64,000 nt of DNA from Strigamia acuminata (GCA_949358305.1 OX442318.1:3890501-3954500), one strand, 5' to 3'. Counted from the first letter of the stretch, positions 1-10,274 are shown. The notes: a model not told the origin generated them from the sequence alone. Numbers and translations: made by a program.

Positions 1-160
1 TTTTTACACTATTTTTCCTTATTTCTACACTAAAAAAATTCATACACATCAAGGACTGGTTTAGGTTAGGTTAGGTGAGGTAAGGTAGAAAAAAGTAAGT
101 GGGGTCGTGTAAAATTTATTTTTTTTAGTGTAAAAATAAGGGAAAATAGTGTACAAATAA
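1..160. repeat. Short inverted repeat enclosing TTAGG-like units
   Basis: Bases about 5-40 and 115-153 are near-perfect inverted copies of an AT-rich arm that reads as acactatttttccttattt on one side. The spacer holds three TTAGG-like units (about 63-77) and then degenerate ones. It looks like a small foldback element or hairpin. The run is far too short to be a telomere, but TTAGG is the common arthropod telomere unit, so it may be an interstitial trace. Confidence 0.45.
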
Positions 161-904
161 ATGAAACCCTTTTTTTTAGTCAATTTTCTTAAATACCGTA
201 TTTTATCGATTAAGATCTGCAGGACTTATTCAAAACTGCCATTTTTGTCAGGAATTACAATTTTGGTTTTTTTGTTTGTTACATCTGTTTGATGTAACAA
301 ATGAAGTCTGAACGTCACGTGCGAAGCGCCCGTTCATCGTTCTTGAGGTTAAATACGGAAACAATATCGTACTATTCGAGGGTGATTCTTAATCGATAAA
401 ATAAGGTACTCTATGGTGCTTGGGTACATTAATTTGGGCTATAGAAAAACTATTTTGTTTTGTTTGAGTACTGTTAATTTTGTTATTCAATGTTAAAATT
501 TTTGTTTTAGATTAGTATATTATAATTTGGCAAAAAAAAGGGCTGGCAGTGAGATTCGATTAGATTTGACACAACATGGAACATCCAAACCTGGGTTGAG
601 AAGTGAAGTGGATTTTATAGTCATTCGTTTGTTTTGCGGGTGTGAATAACAGACGATGGGTTGCTATAGCGACGCGAGATTAGCAACGTTGACTTTAGTG
701 ACCGCCACTTTAGCGACAGATACACTGTAGCGACGCCTGACGACGCTAAAATACTTTGATGTAGTTACGCGTAATTCCCCGCAAAAACTTCAATACAGGC
801 GTATGTTGTCTGTTCTTTAGTAAACTGCGTATCTTAATTTCACGTTGCTGCACTAAGCAAGTATTCTTGGGGTTTTACACACCAGTGAAGATTCCTTCAC
901 AGGT
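161..904. other. Non-coding stretch
   Basis: No credible coding region is seen. Around 660-760 there are several short near-repeats of the form TTTAGCGAC. The same word recurs in the inverted arms at 26816-27014, so this is probably decayed transposon DNA. Confidence 0.4.
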
Positions 905-1310
905 TTATTCCGTGTCTGCTTGCTTGCGCCTAAGTGTCACAAGCATAAGGATTATGCCTACATTTTTGGCACCGACCAAGCTATTAAACCTGGAATGCCA
1001 GGACTCCACCACATTGGTTTTTCGGGGCTGGCCGTTTAGGTTTAGTAGGTAGGAACTCCGGCGGAAACATTGGCGGTGTTCGTATTCCAGCTCTAGTGTT
1101 ACGTCGCTTACCCAATACATAGTTTTCCTTCCACCACCTTAATAAACCTGCTGCGCCTGGTCCAAACAGCGGTTTAAGTAACTCGTATGCTTCAGGAATT
1201 TCCCGAGCAGACAACAATGACAGCGCAGACAACTGCCTCACCAAAAAGTTAAAGTCCTTGTCATCCAAGTACTCTGTCGCCAAATGCTCTTTTTGAACAT
1301 GCCGGTACAC
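905..1310 (-). pseudogene. Decayed MULE-like transposase, C-terminal fragment
   Basis: Two overlapping minus-strand frames together resemble the C-terminal part of the MULE/FLYWCH-type transposase proteins common in arthropod genomes. The first frame carries GLLRWWKENYVLGKRR and PPMFPPEFL. The second carries VVESWHSRFNSLVG and then LRRKQADTE, which matches the family's typical 'NN-VE-WH-RFN' block. The change of frame between about 1050 and 1100 shows the copy is broken. A related fragment lies at 3418-3795. Family assignment rests on remembered motif patterns only. Confidence 0.55.
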
Positions 1311-1628
1311 AATTTGAGTCTATACCCGCAGAATGTCGCGCGTACGAACTTTAACAATATTCAAATGCGCGATGTCGCGGGTTTGAATATTGACATCGCA
1401 GAATGTTAAAGTAATTTTACTTGAGAAACTTTAGCATGCACTCCGTGCAGAGTTTAGGCAATTGAAATTGAATCGTGTGCAAACTTGAATGTGGATATAA
1501 AAAGAAATTGGAAAATGAAGTTGTACTTACTGTTTTTGACACCTTAGTCGAAAGAAAATATTTGGTGCAATGCGGCATTATTGATGTTTTTGTTTGCTGC
1601 AATTTTTTGAGAAATTAAATATTAATTT
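1311..1628. other. Non-coding stretch with dispersed-repeat similarity
   Basis: No gene is seen. The segment 1450-1620 shares scattered words with 9280-9545 and 33600-33690, for example 'ttgaatcgtgtgcaa' and 'gcaattttttgagaaatta'. These are probably older copies of one dispersed element, perhaps the 5' part of the MULE-like family. Confidence 0.35.
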
Positions 1629-1823
1629 TGGAGTGTTTTGTAGTTGAATGTTGTATTGTAGAAATGGAGAGACAGATTTTGAGCGATGCTTGCTGCTCGA
1701 GCTCTTCTCTCTAACTGCTTTATTACCTAGCTTTTCTTACAAGGAGTGCCCCACATATGGTAACGCTCACGTAACATAAACAAACTGAGACACATGTGAA
1801 AGTTGGGGGTGAAAGACACCCCA
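1629..1823 (-). repeat. LTR of TRIM-like element (3' copy on minus strand)
   Basis: This 195-bp terminal repeat matches 2940-3134 with no difference seen by eye. The host duplication AATTT precedes it. Confidence 0.85.
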
Positions 1824-2061
1824 ATATCCCCTCAATTGCGAACACAGAGAGCAATTTAAGGAGAGCAATAAAAGCATGAATAACACACAGTAAAGTATAA
1901 TGGAAAGGAATAACACTAGGATTGAAAAGAACATAGAAATTGAATCATCGTAATTGAACACATTGTAATTGAAATAAATTGTAACATGGAATAGAAGTGT
2001 AAATAGTTGCACGAAATCAAATAGCAAATGTAAATGGTTGCAGGAAATTGAAGGTAGTATA

Positions 2062-2303
2062 GTGCAAAAAATTGCACGAATTTGTGTTACACCTTGTAAC
2101 ACTAGAAGTTGTAACATTATGAAAGCAGTGCAAAACATTGCACGAATTTTAAAGGTAGTGCAACACATTGCACGAATTGTAAAGGTAGTGCAACAGATTG
2201 CACGAATTGTAATACACCACAAAGTTGAATGAAATTGTACACTGAAATTGAATATACAGGAATTGAACGTAGAATATTGTAAAGGTGGTGCAAGAGATTG
2301 CAC
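2062..2303. repeat. Five palindromes GTGCAA-N4-TTGCAC in the TRIM-like element
   Basis: The palindrome GTGCAA-N4-TTGCAC occurs at 2062, 2128, 2158, 2188 and 2288. The middle three lie exactly 30 bases apart within a repeating unit, aaaggtagtgcaacacattg. Flanking words such as gaattgtaa are also repeated. They lie inside the element's internal region, which has no convincing coding frame. They could be protein-binding sites or just a local minisatellite. Confidence 0.7.
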
Positions 2304-2939
2304 GCAATTGTAATTGTAAATTTAACATTGAAATAACATTTAGAATAAGTTTCATTAAACATTGAAACAAATGAAATGAGTTGGAACAACTCTCCCCTCC
2401 CCCCGAAAATGGCTGGAAACAGCTAGAATGGTCCAAAACGCGGAACCGAGCGTCCACAGCATGCATGGTGAACGACGTCTTCAGCGCCGGCGTATTCGGA
2501 GTGGAAAAGGCGTTGAAATGTTGCGCTGGTCGGCATAGTGCGACCAGTCGGATTCCTGGCCGTACGGCGGCTGCAGCGAGCCAACAATACCTGCCATTGT
2601 GGAATCGGAACCGCACAAAACACAAGGCCTAACCACGCGGTTGCACGTGGTCAAGGGTCCGAAGTTGGTTGAAAATGGCATTTGGACAGTCCGGAATGGA
2701 GGAAAAAAAATCGTAGCACATTGCAAACTCACAAAAACCGAGAAATAGGTTTACAACTGGAATGAACAGCATGGTCGGAAGGCATCATGGTCGAAGGGCA
2801 GCGTGGTGGACAGGACAATGGAGAAATCAACAAAAAAATTCACTTTTAAAACTCACAAAACAGGAGAATAGTCCTCGCAACTGGAGTGGAATGAATGGAT
2901 TTGAAGCAGCGTGAATTCGTATCGTACCTCGTCGCCAAT

Positions 2940-3134
2940 TGGAGTGTTTTGTAGTTGAATGTTGTATTGTAGAAATGGAGAGACAGATTTTGAGCGATGC
3001 TTGCTGCTCGAGCTCTTCTCTCTAACTGCTTTATTACCTAGCTTTTCTTACAAGGAGTGCCCCACATATGGTAACGCTCACGTAACATAAACAAACTGAG
3101 ACACATGTGAAAGTTGGGGGTGAAAGACACCCCA
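2940..3134 (-). repeat. LTR of TRIM-like element (5' copy on minus strand)
   Basis: This 195-bp terminal repeat is identical by eye to 1629-1823. The putative primer-binding site lies just inside it at 2919-2937, and the host duplication AATTT follows at 3135-3139. Confidence 0.85.
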
Positions 3135-3417
3135 AATTTACTATTAATATGTATAATAGTATTAATACATACGAGGTTCTAATGTGGGCTTGTGAAGGTA
3201 AATAGAGTACAGTACAGGGACGGATTCAGGATACGTGGACGGGGGTGTTCATTTTCGATTAAAAATATGGAAAGCTCGACTTTTCGCAAAAGGGTTTTCA
3301 CTGCGACCTAGAGTCGATTATAACGAAACTTTTGCCAACTCAATTTGGTTGATTAATAGCAAGACGAAATGATACGATTAAAAAATGAAATAATCCAAAA
3401 ATAAAACTTATCTAAGT

Positions 3418-3795
3418 TCATGATAATTTATAAATGTGTGCAATTTCAAGAATAAAGTCTAAAGCAGTCATGTCCAGCTTCTCTGCCATCAGATCTAGTA
3501 GTTTGGCCTCCCGATTTAACAGCTCTTTTTTCTTCTTTGGCCGTGGCATTCTGCACATTATCTTTTCAATTGTGACTTCTGCATCAGCCTGCTCTCGGTG
3601 AAGCACAGCAAACATTCTTAACACACCAATGTGTTTGACTCCAATTTGATTATTAAGTTTAAAATGCCATGATTCAACCGGGTGCAGACCGTAACTCATT
3701 TTGTGCACTTTACCGAAAACATAATTTTCTTCCCACCATTGCAACAAACCTCTTGTACCTGCACCACACTGGGGTTTAAATTGCTGGTACAGTAT
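3418..3795 (-). pseudogene. MULE-like transposase C-terminal fragment
   Basis: An open frame of about 125 codons on the minus strand reads through GLLQWWEENYVFGK, then PVESWHFKLNNQIG, then a basic PRPKKKKELLNRE tail and a stop. It aligns with the fragment at 905-1310 in the same order. The N-terminal transposase core is absent, so this is a remnant. Nearby sequence (3150-3190 and 3820-3900) carries repeated words such as 'aatacatacgaggttctaatg' split by divergence. Confidence 0.5.
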
Positions 3796-4484
3796 ATAAG
3801 TTTACTGTATATATGTATTAGTATGTAATACATACGAGGTTCTAATGAATGTACGATTGTGTGCTGGTGAATTTAATGGTTTCCAGGGGCGGATCCAGAA
3901 AACGAATGGCCAATTTGGATTTTTGATCTAAACTGTAAATTTTCGTTGAAAAAATGAATTTTTTGTTCGAAATATGAATTTTCCTCTTAAAAATCAATGT
4001 AGGTAGTGGTATAATTGCACGCAGCGATTGTATGACAAAAGGCAATGGAAGCATGATCGTCAGTCGTCACAACAATTCGAATGATAACGATGTTGTGCGA
4101 TTGTTGGTGAACATCATTTTCAGCGGTTCGTTTAGTAAACACACGTAAATATTTTATCTATTAAAATTGGTCGAGAAAATGTGGTCAAATTGGACCAGAA
4201 AAGGTGGAGAAAACGTGGCTAAATTTTGCTGAAAAGGGCAAGGTTAACTTCTGCACACTACACAGGGCTGAGCGACATTTCACGTTTGGCATCACGTGGA
4301 GTGAACAATTTCATTTCATTCATAACTTGAATGTATTGAAGCAAAGGCGGAAAAGAAAATTACAAGCAGTACATTTTTGCGTTATCAGGCTTATTATTTA
4401 TTTATTTCTTAATAACATTACATGCTAATTTTTTATAATTAAAAAAAAAAAAACAGAAATACAAGATAAGTGGGGATGTAAAGA
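3796..4484. other. Intergenic, dispersed-repeat debris
   Basis: No supported gene. The word 'aatacatacgaggt' followed by 'aggggcggatc' at 3829-3896 also occurs at 35692-35727, and a diverged form at about 3167-3215. This suggests a dispersed element end. The rest, up to the 3' flank of channel gene A, is AT-rich with no visible structure. Confidence 0.4.
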
Positions 4485-4550
4485 CAAGTGTGAGACTACA
4501 AGTGTTTAAAATGTCAGAAACTAATGCAACGGATATTCAAATTTAATAGC
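4485..4550 (-). pseudogene. Vestigial pore-exon fragment downstream of gene A
   Basis: The sequence reads gtgagactac...aatgtcagaaactaatgc and lines up with the TM2 coding part of exon 11, where gene A has gtgagaccaa...aatgtcggaaactaaagc. It lies about 150-200 bases past the stop codon of gene A. Similar fragments lie at the same relative place below genes B (10275-10335) and C (37765-37825). It is too short and diverged to code for a protein. Confidence 0.5.
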
Positions 4551-4691
4551 GAAATTTCAACGAGATGGGGTTAATAATAATTTAATTGATTTTATTAAGA
4601 ATCAAGAGTGAATTTCACAGAGTTTTGCAATATTTTTGCAAATTTGTACTGGCTGTTGTTAATGATTAAACTATTAAATTAAATTTTTATC

Positions 4692-7600
4692 TTATTTTTT
4701 AATAAACTTCTGTTTTCGTTTGCTGACAAATGAAAGTGCGGAAGAACAAACGAAGTGGATTGCAGTTAAAACAGAAATGCCGAGAGTGAGACCAAAGGTG
4801 TTGGCAATGTCGGAAACTAAAGCCACAAAAGAATATTTAAATTCTTCGGCAATTGTTTCGATCTTATTAGTGGTGAAAACAACATTAGTTACTAAGATAT
4901 CTGCCACATAAGCGGGGAAACTGAATTCATTGATTTTGTAGAATGGATGTTTACAAGGTGGTAAACAGGCGCATTCCTTTAGAATATCCGTTTTGGTGTG
5001 CATTTCGTAGTACAATGTTCGCACAGCTTTGGCTGTTGCCGAAGAGTTGCAGAAGGCGACGTTTTCTTTGATTGCAAATGGCATACTGTTGAATAAATAA
5101 AGAAAAAGAGGTTGGTGCCATACTTGTTCGTCTCTGGAATTTACCTGCACAATTGTTTGCTTTTTATCTTATTTTCTAGGCAACGGCCTTTACACTCGTA
5201 ATATTCCGTTGCATTTGCCTTGCACGGTTTGATTTTTGTGTGGAGTCGATGTATCTGAAAGTTGTTTTTAGAAAAAAGATTATATAGATAATATCCAGTT
5301 CAAAAATTAATTTTGGGAAACCATCAGATAATTCATTCAGAATATACATACATTTAGTCTTGTAAGCATAGCAGTTGTGGTCATATTAGATGGAGAAACA
5401 AAATTTAAATTATATGAGAAATAAGGGTCTTTTTTGGGAGTGAAATAAAGCTGAAAATAAAGTGATTGTCTGTATTTCCTCAAACAATGGCCGCGGCTCT
5501 TAATTTGGGGAAATACGATAGTTGCAGTCAGTTAGTCATGATACATACGTGGATCAAATCTGGTTTGAAGGGATTGTCTGACATTTCTTTGATACCATCC
5601 ATAAACATTGTGGATAATTGATATTTTTTTGAGCCTAAGTATAAATAGGTGAGTCTTTTATTTGATTCAGTTATGATTAAATTACCAAAGGAATTTTTCA
5701 CACATGTTCCTTGTGGATTGGGAAGTTTAGTGTGTTTCCAAACATCAAATAGTTTATCAGGAAATGGACTCTGAAAAATATGAAATGAATTTTAGATCGA
5801 TATTACTTAATCGATAAAATACGGTAAAAATTTCTTACCCCTATTGCAATTAATTCTCGCTGTAGTGGTCCTACATATGCCATTTTCCACAGTTTTTCAA
5901 CTGTAAATTTATTCCAATTGACAAGATCCAATAAGTCGACGTGGTAATTTGTACTGTTTAGCTTCTGATCTTTGAAATACTTGGCCTTGTGAAATTGAAG
6001 TTTTGAATTATGTGCCCCTCCACAGGTGATGATATTGGGATAAGTCAGATTAGCCGGATCTTCTATTGATACAGTCGTTTGAATAACGTGCTTCAAATAA
6101 AGAGAAATTTTTTCTTGAACCAAAAGTACACTAGACCCAAACAAACAAATATATGTCAAGAAAAATAGCATTTGTTTATAGGTTAGTGTTGTTGGCATTT
6201 GAGTTGTATTTGTTATTCGATCGGTTTTGAAGCAAGCTTCAATTTTTCTGGTCAAGCAATTGTTCTTCGGCAATTTTACTTTATTCCAATTTGAAACAAC
6301 CAGAACCAAATCGACGAAAGAAAGTGAAGATAGTCCTAACCAAAGTCCGAGATTTCCACCAAAGTCAGACAGCAGACTAATTAAGTCATAAATCAAGCGC
6401 TCTTTCAAAATTGTTACGTGGTCGTCGTAAATGTGCACTGTAAATTCTGACGTGCTATCGTTATGTTCTAATTCAAATACGGGACTAATATCTGTGTTTT
6501 CACAGCTTCTAGCACAATTACAGTCAACTTGTGGAGTTGGCGCCATGATACTGTAACGGTTGGTTTTGGACATTGTTAATGTTTCGTGGGAATTGTTGCA
6601 AAGCGGAAGGAGTTTTCCTTTGGAATATCTTGGCCTGTATGGTAGCCTGTTAATAGTAATATAGGGCAAATAACAAAATACTATTATGTTGTTGGGTATT
6701 TAATTACGCACTGACCAACATGGGTTTTCGTCTAAAATTGTTTCAATGCATCTTTCACCGCACTCTATGTAATTATTCTTTTTTATGCAAAGATCTTGTC
6801 TTGTGTTGATGAATTTATGCTGAAAGAAAACTTCATTTAGTTTACATATACATATACATATACATTTGTAGTTTCTGTTTACAAATTATAGAAAATTGTT
6901 TTACCATTCTCATTCGCATTCCTATTTTTAGATTAATCAAAGATGGTGTGGGTAGTACAATTTGAAAATCCAAAGGTAATGTCATTGCCATCTACAATTA
7001 AATTCAACATTGACATTAGTTTGCTGAAGGATACCTTGTGGATTATAAAAATATAAGTTATACCCTTACTATAGGTGTGTCTGGGTTCAATTTGTGAAAG
7101 GAAAGAAATTTTTTATTTTCTTCTTTTTGGACACCAGAAATGTAATAAAACAAGTCATCAAAACGGTACTTTTGCTAAAGGTAGCAATTGGGTCACTTTT
7201 CTTCCGTTTGCATTTTTCTTTTGGGTTAGTGACACCATTTTTGCATGCACTTGTGTCATATTGTTAGATGAAATGTTCAAACTGTTTGTTTTGCGACTGG
7301 TATGGTCTTCGCCAGTGCAATCAGGGGACTGAAGACACTGGTTTGGGACGCATACTCACGTAAATAACAGAAACTCTCCTAATATTGGTTGGTTGGCCTT
7401 TATTAACGTTGTCTAGGGGTATGGGGAATCCCGTTACCCGTTGCGGGGCTGCCACGAAGGCACGCCGCACCAGCAACCGACCCGTCACACACTGGGTGTG
7501 AGCCCAATGGGTGACGTGGTCGGTTCGACTAAACATTCGTGTCGTACTCACCTACGACCCGCGTATCCGCTCATGGAGGCTGCGCTATGGAATCCGCCAT

Positions 7601-8827
7601 AGCACTGAGTATCAACGTGGTGAATGGTAAGGAGTACAGAGTCCAACCCGGGACACGTCTTGTCCCTATGATGAATACCTTCTACTCCTCTGGAGCAACT
7701 CAACACACGTCCTTCTCAGTCCGTGTCCAGTGCTATCCTCTCTCTCCACTCCTCTCCTCACCACACCATTCCACTCCCTCCTCCCCCAGGCTAGGTCAAA
7801 CACCCACAGAGAGATGACCTTTGGGGCCGTATGGCGGTGTGTGGCAGTGCCGCAGGTCACCAGGGTGGCCAAGCGGTCACAGTTTTCATGATAAAACTAA
7901 CATTTTCAATGTGACCTGATTACTACATTTTGCCGATTTCCTTTTGGAATCGTTGACGTGTCTTAGAATTGAAGACATACTACATTTGTACGGTTATAAC
8001 TTGACATTTTGATAATTCTAATTTAGTAAGTTAAGTGTAACTCTAATTTTAGTCCCTGAATTTCCTGTAACTTACAATTGTCAGAGATTTTCCTGGCAAC
8101 AGTTCTGGTATTTGTAAGGATAAAATTATTTTTGTATTTATTTCTGAACCACTCAGTGTTCTTCCAACTGCAATTAAGAGGTAACTATTTTACTTTATTT
8201 TAGAAGTAATAGAAATCTTGTTTTAATTTACCTTCTATTATTGTGCACGTTCCCATAGGAAAAAGTTGCTGATTAGTTCGCACGTCTAAAGGTACGTGTA
8301 CCTACACGACAGTAATGCTAATGCTGTGCTACCATTTAAGGACATTAAATACTTACTTTCGGATGTCGTCTCGTGTCGTAAGCCAATACATTACGAACAA
8401 CATGAAGACTGTAGTTTAAGTTCCACACTTTAGTAAGATCAACGTTGGGGTCAGTTACAGCTTTGTTCAGTGGTTGCATAGAATCAGCTAACCCTGGACT
8501 TTCAGCAAGTGATTTGTAGTAATCCCACACATATTGATTAATTGGAACACATATTTGCACATTGGGTGCCTTGTACGTTTCAAGCTTTTCTTCAAATACG
8601 TCAACGGCTTTTGGGTTTTCCAGATAATATGAAATGCGGTCGTACGTTTGGTAGGTGTAGACGAGAACGCAGAAAATGACAAGAAGAGCCCAAAGGAAAC
8701 GAAATGCAAGAGAATTATTTTTATCAATCAATGGCTGGAACTCTTGAGGGATATTTTTTTTTCTTTCTAGTTGTTTGACAAAATCTTTTACTGCTCGTCT
8801 AATATAGGACTTTGGGTAAATTCTCAT
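4692..8827 (-). CDS. Two-unit DEG/ENaC channel, gene A (intact)
   Basis: Predicted ~801-aa membrane protein with two complete DEG/ENaC units in tandem; the family forms trimeric, usually sodium-conducting channels. Exons: 8357-8827, 8232-8301, 8076-8167, 6905-6991, 6716-6819, 5839-6646, 5686-5770, 5549-5634, 5352-5450, 5145-5254, 4692-5085; all sites GT-AG and the frame stays open. Unit 1: TM1 ~33-58, ectodomain cysteines including CNCARSC, TM2 ~365-393 with the G-L-S filter. A ~40-residue linker follows. Unit 2: TM1 ~433-453, YPNIITC at ~477-483, ectodomain with ECACLPPC, TM2 ~757-785 with G-I-S. The N-terminal His-Gly gating motif of many family members is not evident in either unit. Start chosen at the ATG shared with gene C; a 55-bp intron (8834-8888) lies in the 5' UTR. 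Ligand and selectivity cannot be read from sequence. Confidence 0.88.
7330..7880. repeat. Dispersed repeat, copy 1 (in gene A intron 3)
   Basis: This segment shares several blocks with 36560-37310 in the same order: 'gacccgtcacaca', 'atgggtgacgtgg', 'ccgctcatggaggctg', 'gtggtgaatggt' and 'ggtggccaagcggtcaca'. It is GC-richer than the surroundings and encodes nothing recognisable. It makes intron 3 of gene A about 1.1 kb long. A SINE, LTR or non-LTR tail are all possible. Confidence 0.65.
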
Positions 8828-8888
8828 TATGCTCTAAGTTAAATGAATTTTGTCTTTATTTTGATGGAGTGTGTTTTTATTTACTTAC

Positions 8889-9033
8889 CGTTATACAATT
8901 TATTTTTCAATAACTGCTATTGATACCTCAAAAAGTACTTGAATGTTGTCCACTGCACCTAAAGTGTAAGATCACTTTTACTGCAATGCAGATATGTTTC
9001 CTGAATTCAATTTTTTTTATAAATAATTAATGA
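8889..9033 (-). promoter_or_regulatory. Gene A 5' UTR exon and promoter region
   Basis: A GT-AG 5' UTR intron (donor at 8888/8887) separates a non-coding first exon from the start codon. Upstream, the palindrome CTGCAATGCAG (8981-8991) and, about 25-30 bases further, TTTATAAAT (about 9017-9025, TATA-like) are followed by aataattaatgag. The same order is kept upstream of gene C (42387-42465) and, with one change, gene B (32011-32070). Role as TATA plus initiator is inferred from spacing and conservation. Confidence 0.5.
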
Positions 9034-9050
9034 GGTGTGAAATGGAAAAC

Positions 9051-10274
9051 GTATAGTAAAGTTATTATTCTTGGGAATTAATGTTAGAATTAATTGCCAT
9101 AACTATCTTGTAATGTATACCATGTTGTGTTAACCCTTCCAACCATAAGATGGGTCTTTTTGTGACACCATTTGTAAAAAAAAATCATTATTTTCATGTA
9201 AAATAATTTTTTTTTATCTGATTGCATTTATTTGAGAAAGTCTGGAACTTATCCTATGTGGAATTTAAATGAAATTAAATCGTGTGCAATCTAAAATTTA
9301 GGATAATGTGCGTATAAAAAATTGGATATCAAAGTATTTGGGTGCAATCAAGGGTCAACAAAACTAAAAAGAATTCAGGAATTAGCCCCTGTTTCATGCG
9401 CCAGCATATAAAATTTGCACCTATGGGCTACCGGGCGACCGGGCATCTGGTTGCAATTGTACTTAAAGTTTTTGATATCTTTATGAAAAGTAAATGTGAG
9501 AGTATTTCTAGCTTGCTGGATGCAATTTTTGAGAAATTATAGTGATTATAGTAATTGGTAGAAATTCTAGTATTAATATAGATGGGATGCTAATGAGTTT
9601 AAGATTGTGGGCTGGTAAAGTTAATGGTGTCACTAAAATTAATTTTTAATTTTGGCTTGAAGGGTCAATGATTCTCTAACATTTTTAGATACAGACCACA
9701 TGGAATAAAATATAACGACTTTAAAAACCTCTCTAACTTGTTTAAATAGACATAATTTGATGGAGTGATTCGATTCAATTATGGAAGCTTAAACATTATT
9801 CCGTAGAATTTGAGGATTAAGAATGATTCAACTTACAGTTTTTAAATGTAGTCATACATGAAAAGGAGGCAGTCTGAACTATTCCACTGCAATGCAGCTG
9901 CACTCGTTATTTTTATTTAACATTCACTACATTGCGAAAACAGAAATAATTGCAGAAACTAGTACAGTAATTACTGTTACTGGCACTCAATATTTTTACA
10001 CTGAAGTATGATTATATCGGTGCTACCATGGTGTTATTGCAGGTTTGAAACTTAATAGTAATAATTTATGTGTTTACGCTCTCAGACCACATTATAAATT
10101 CAAATTGGAAATTACAACTGCTACACTGCAGGCACATTAATAAATGATTTGGAAAAGTTATAACTTAAAAAACTTGTGACCAGGTGTTTCAAAATTGTAG
10201 AGATAAACAAGACTAAAGGCCAAGAACGCCTAGTGGATGTTCAGGATAAACAATCATGACCAAATATATGGATA
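9051..10274. other. Intergenic between genes A and B
   Basis: No gene is seen. The stretch 9265-9545 has words shared with 1450-1620. Another CTGCAATGCAG palindrome sits at 9887-9897, following 'acttacagttt' at about 9830, an arrangement also seen near 32610-32671. It may be a relic of a lost promoter. Otherwise AT-rich and unstructured. Confidence 0.35.

Larger units (their letters stand above)
1629..3134 (-). mobile_element. Small non-autonomous LTR retrotransposon (TRIM-like)
   Basis: Two 195-bp direct repeats, identical by eye, bound a 1506-bp unit. Each begins TGGAGTG and ends CACCCCA, and the unit is flanked on both sides by the 5-bp duplication AATTT (1624-1628 and 3135-3139). On the minus strand the segment next to the right LTR reads TGGCGACGAGGTACGATAC (2919-2937), a good tRNA primer-binding site two bases from the LTR. 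The segment next to the left LTR is purine-rich (GAGGGGATAT), a good polypurine tract. No gag or pol is encoded, so it must be mobilised in trans. Identical LTRs mean a recent insertion. Confidence 0.85.

Noticed and set aside
63-85. Possible telomere
   Set aside because: Only about three TTAGG units followed by degenerate ones, in the middle of ordinary sequence; not a telomere array.
1767-2303. Minus-strand frames of 60-180 codons in the TRIM-like element
   Set aside because: They are produced by the repeated palindromes and are low-complexity (CTTF, LQFVQ repeats).
2062-2303. CRISPR-like array
   Set aside because: Short palindromes with similar spacers inside a eukaryotic retroelement; not a CRISPR.
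5839-6646. Two separate adjacent channel genes instead of a fusion
   Set aside because: The exon is open from TM2 of unit 1 to the ectodomain of unit 2 in four copies, with no stop, promoter or poly-A signal between them.
7330-7880. rRNA or tRNA gene in the GC-rich repeat
   Set aside because: No cloverleaf, A/B box pair or rRNA core words recognised.
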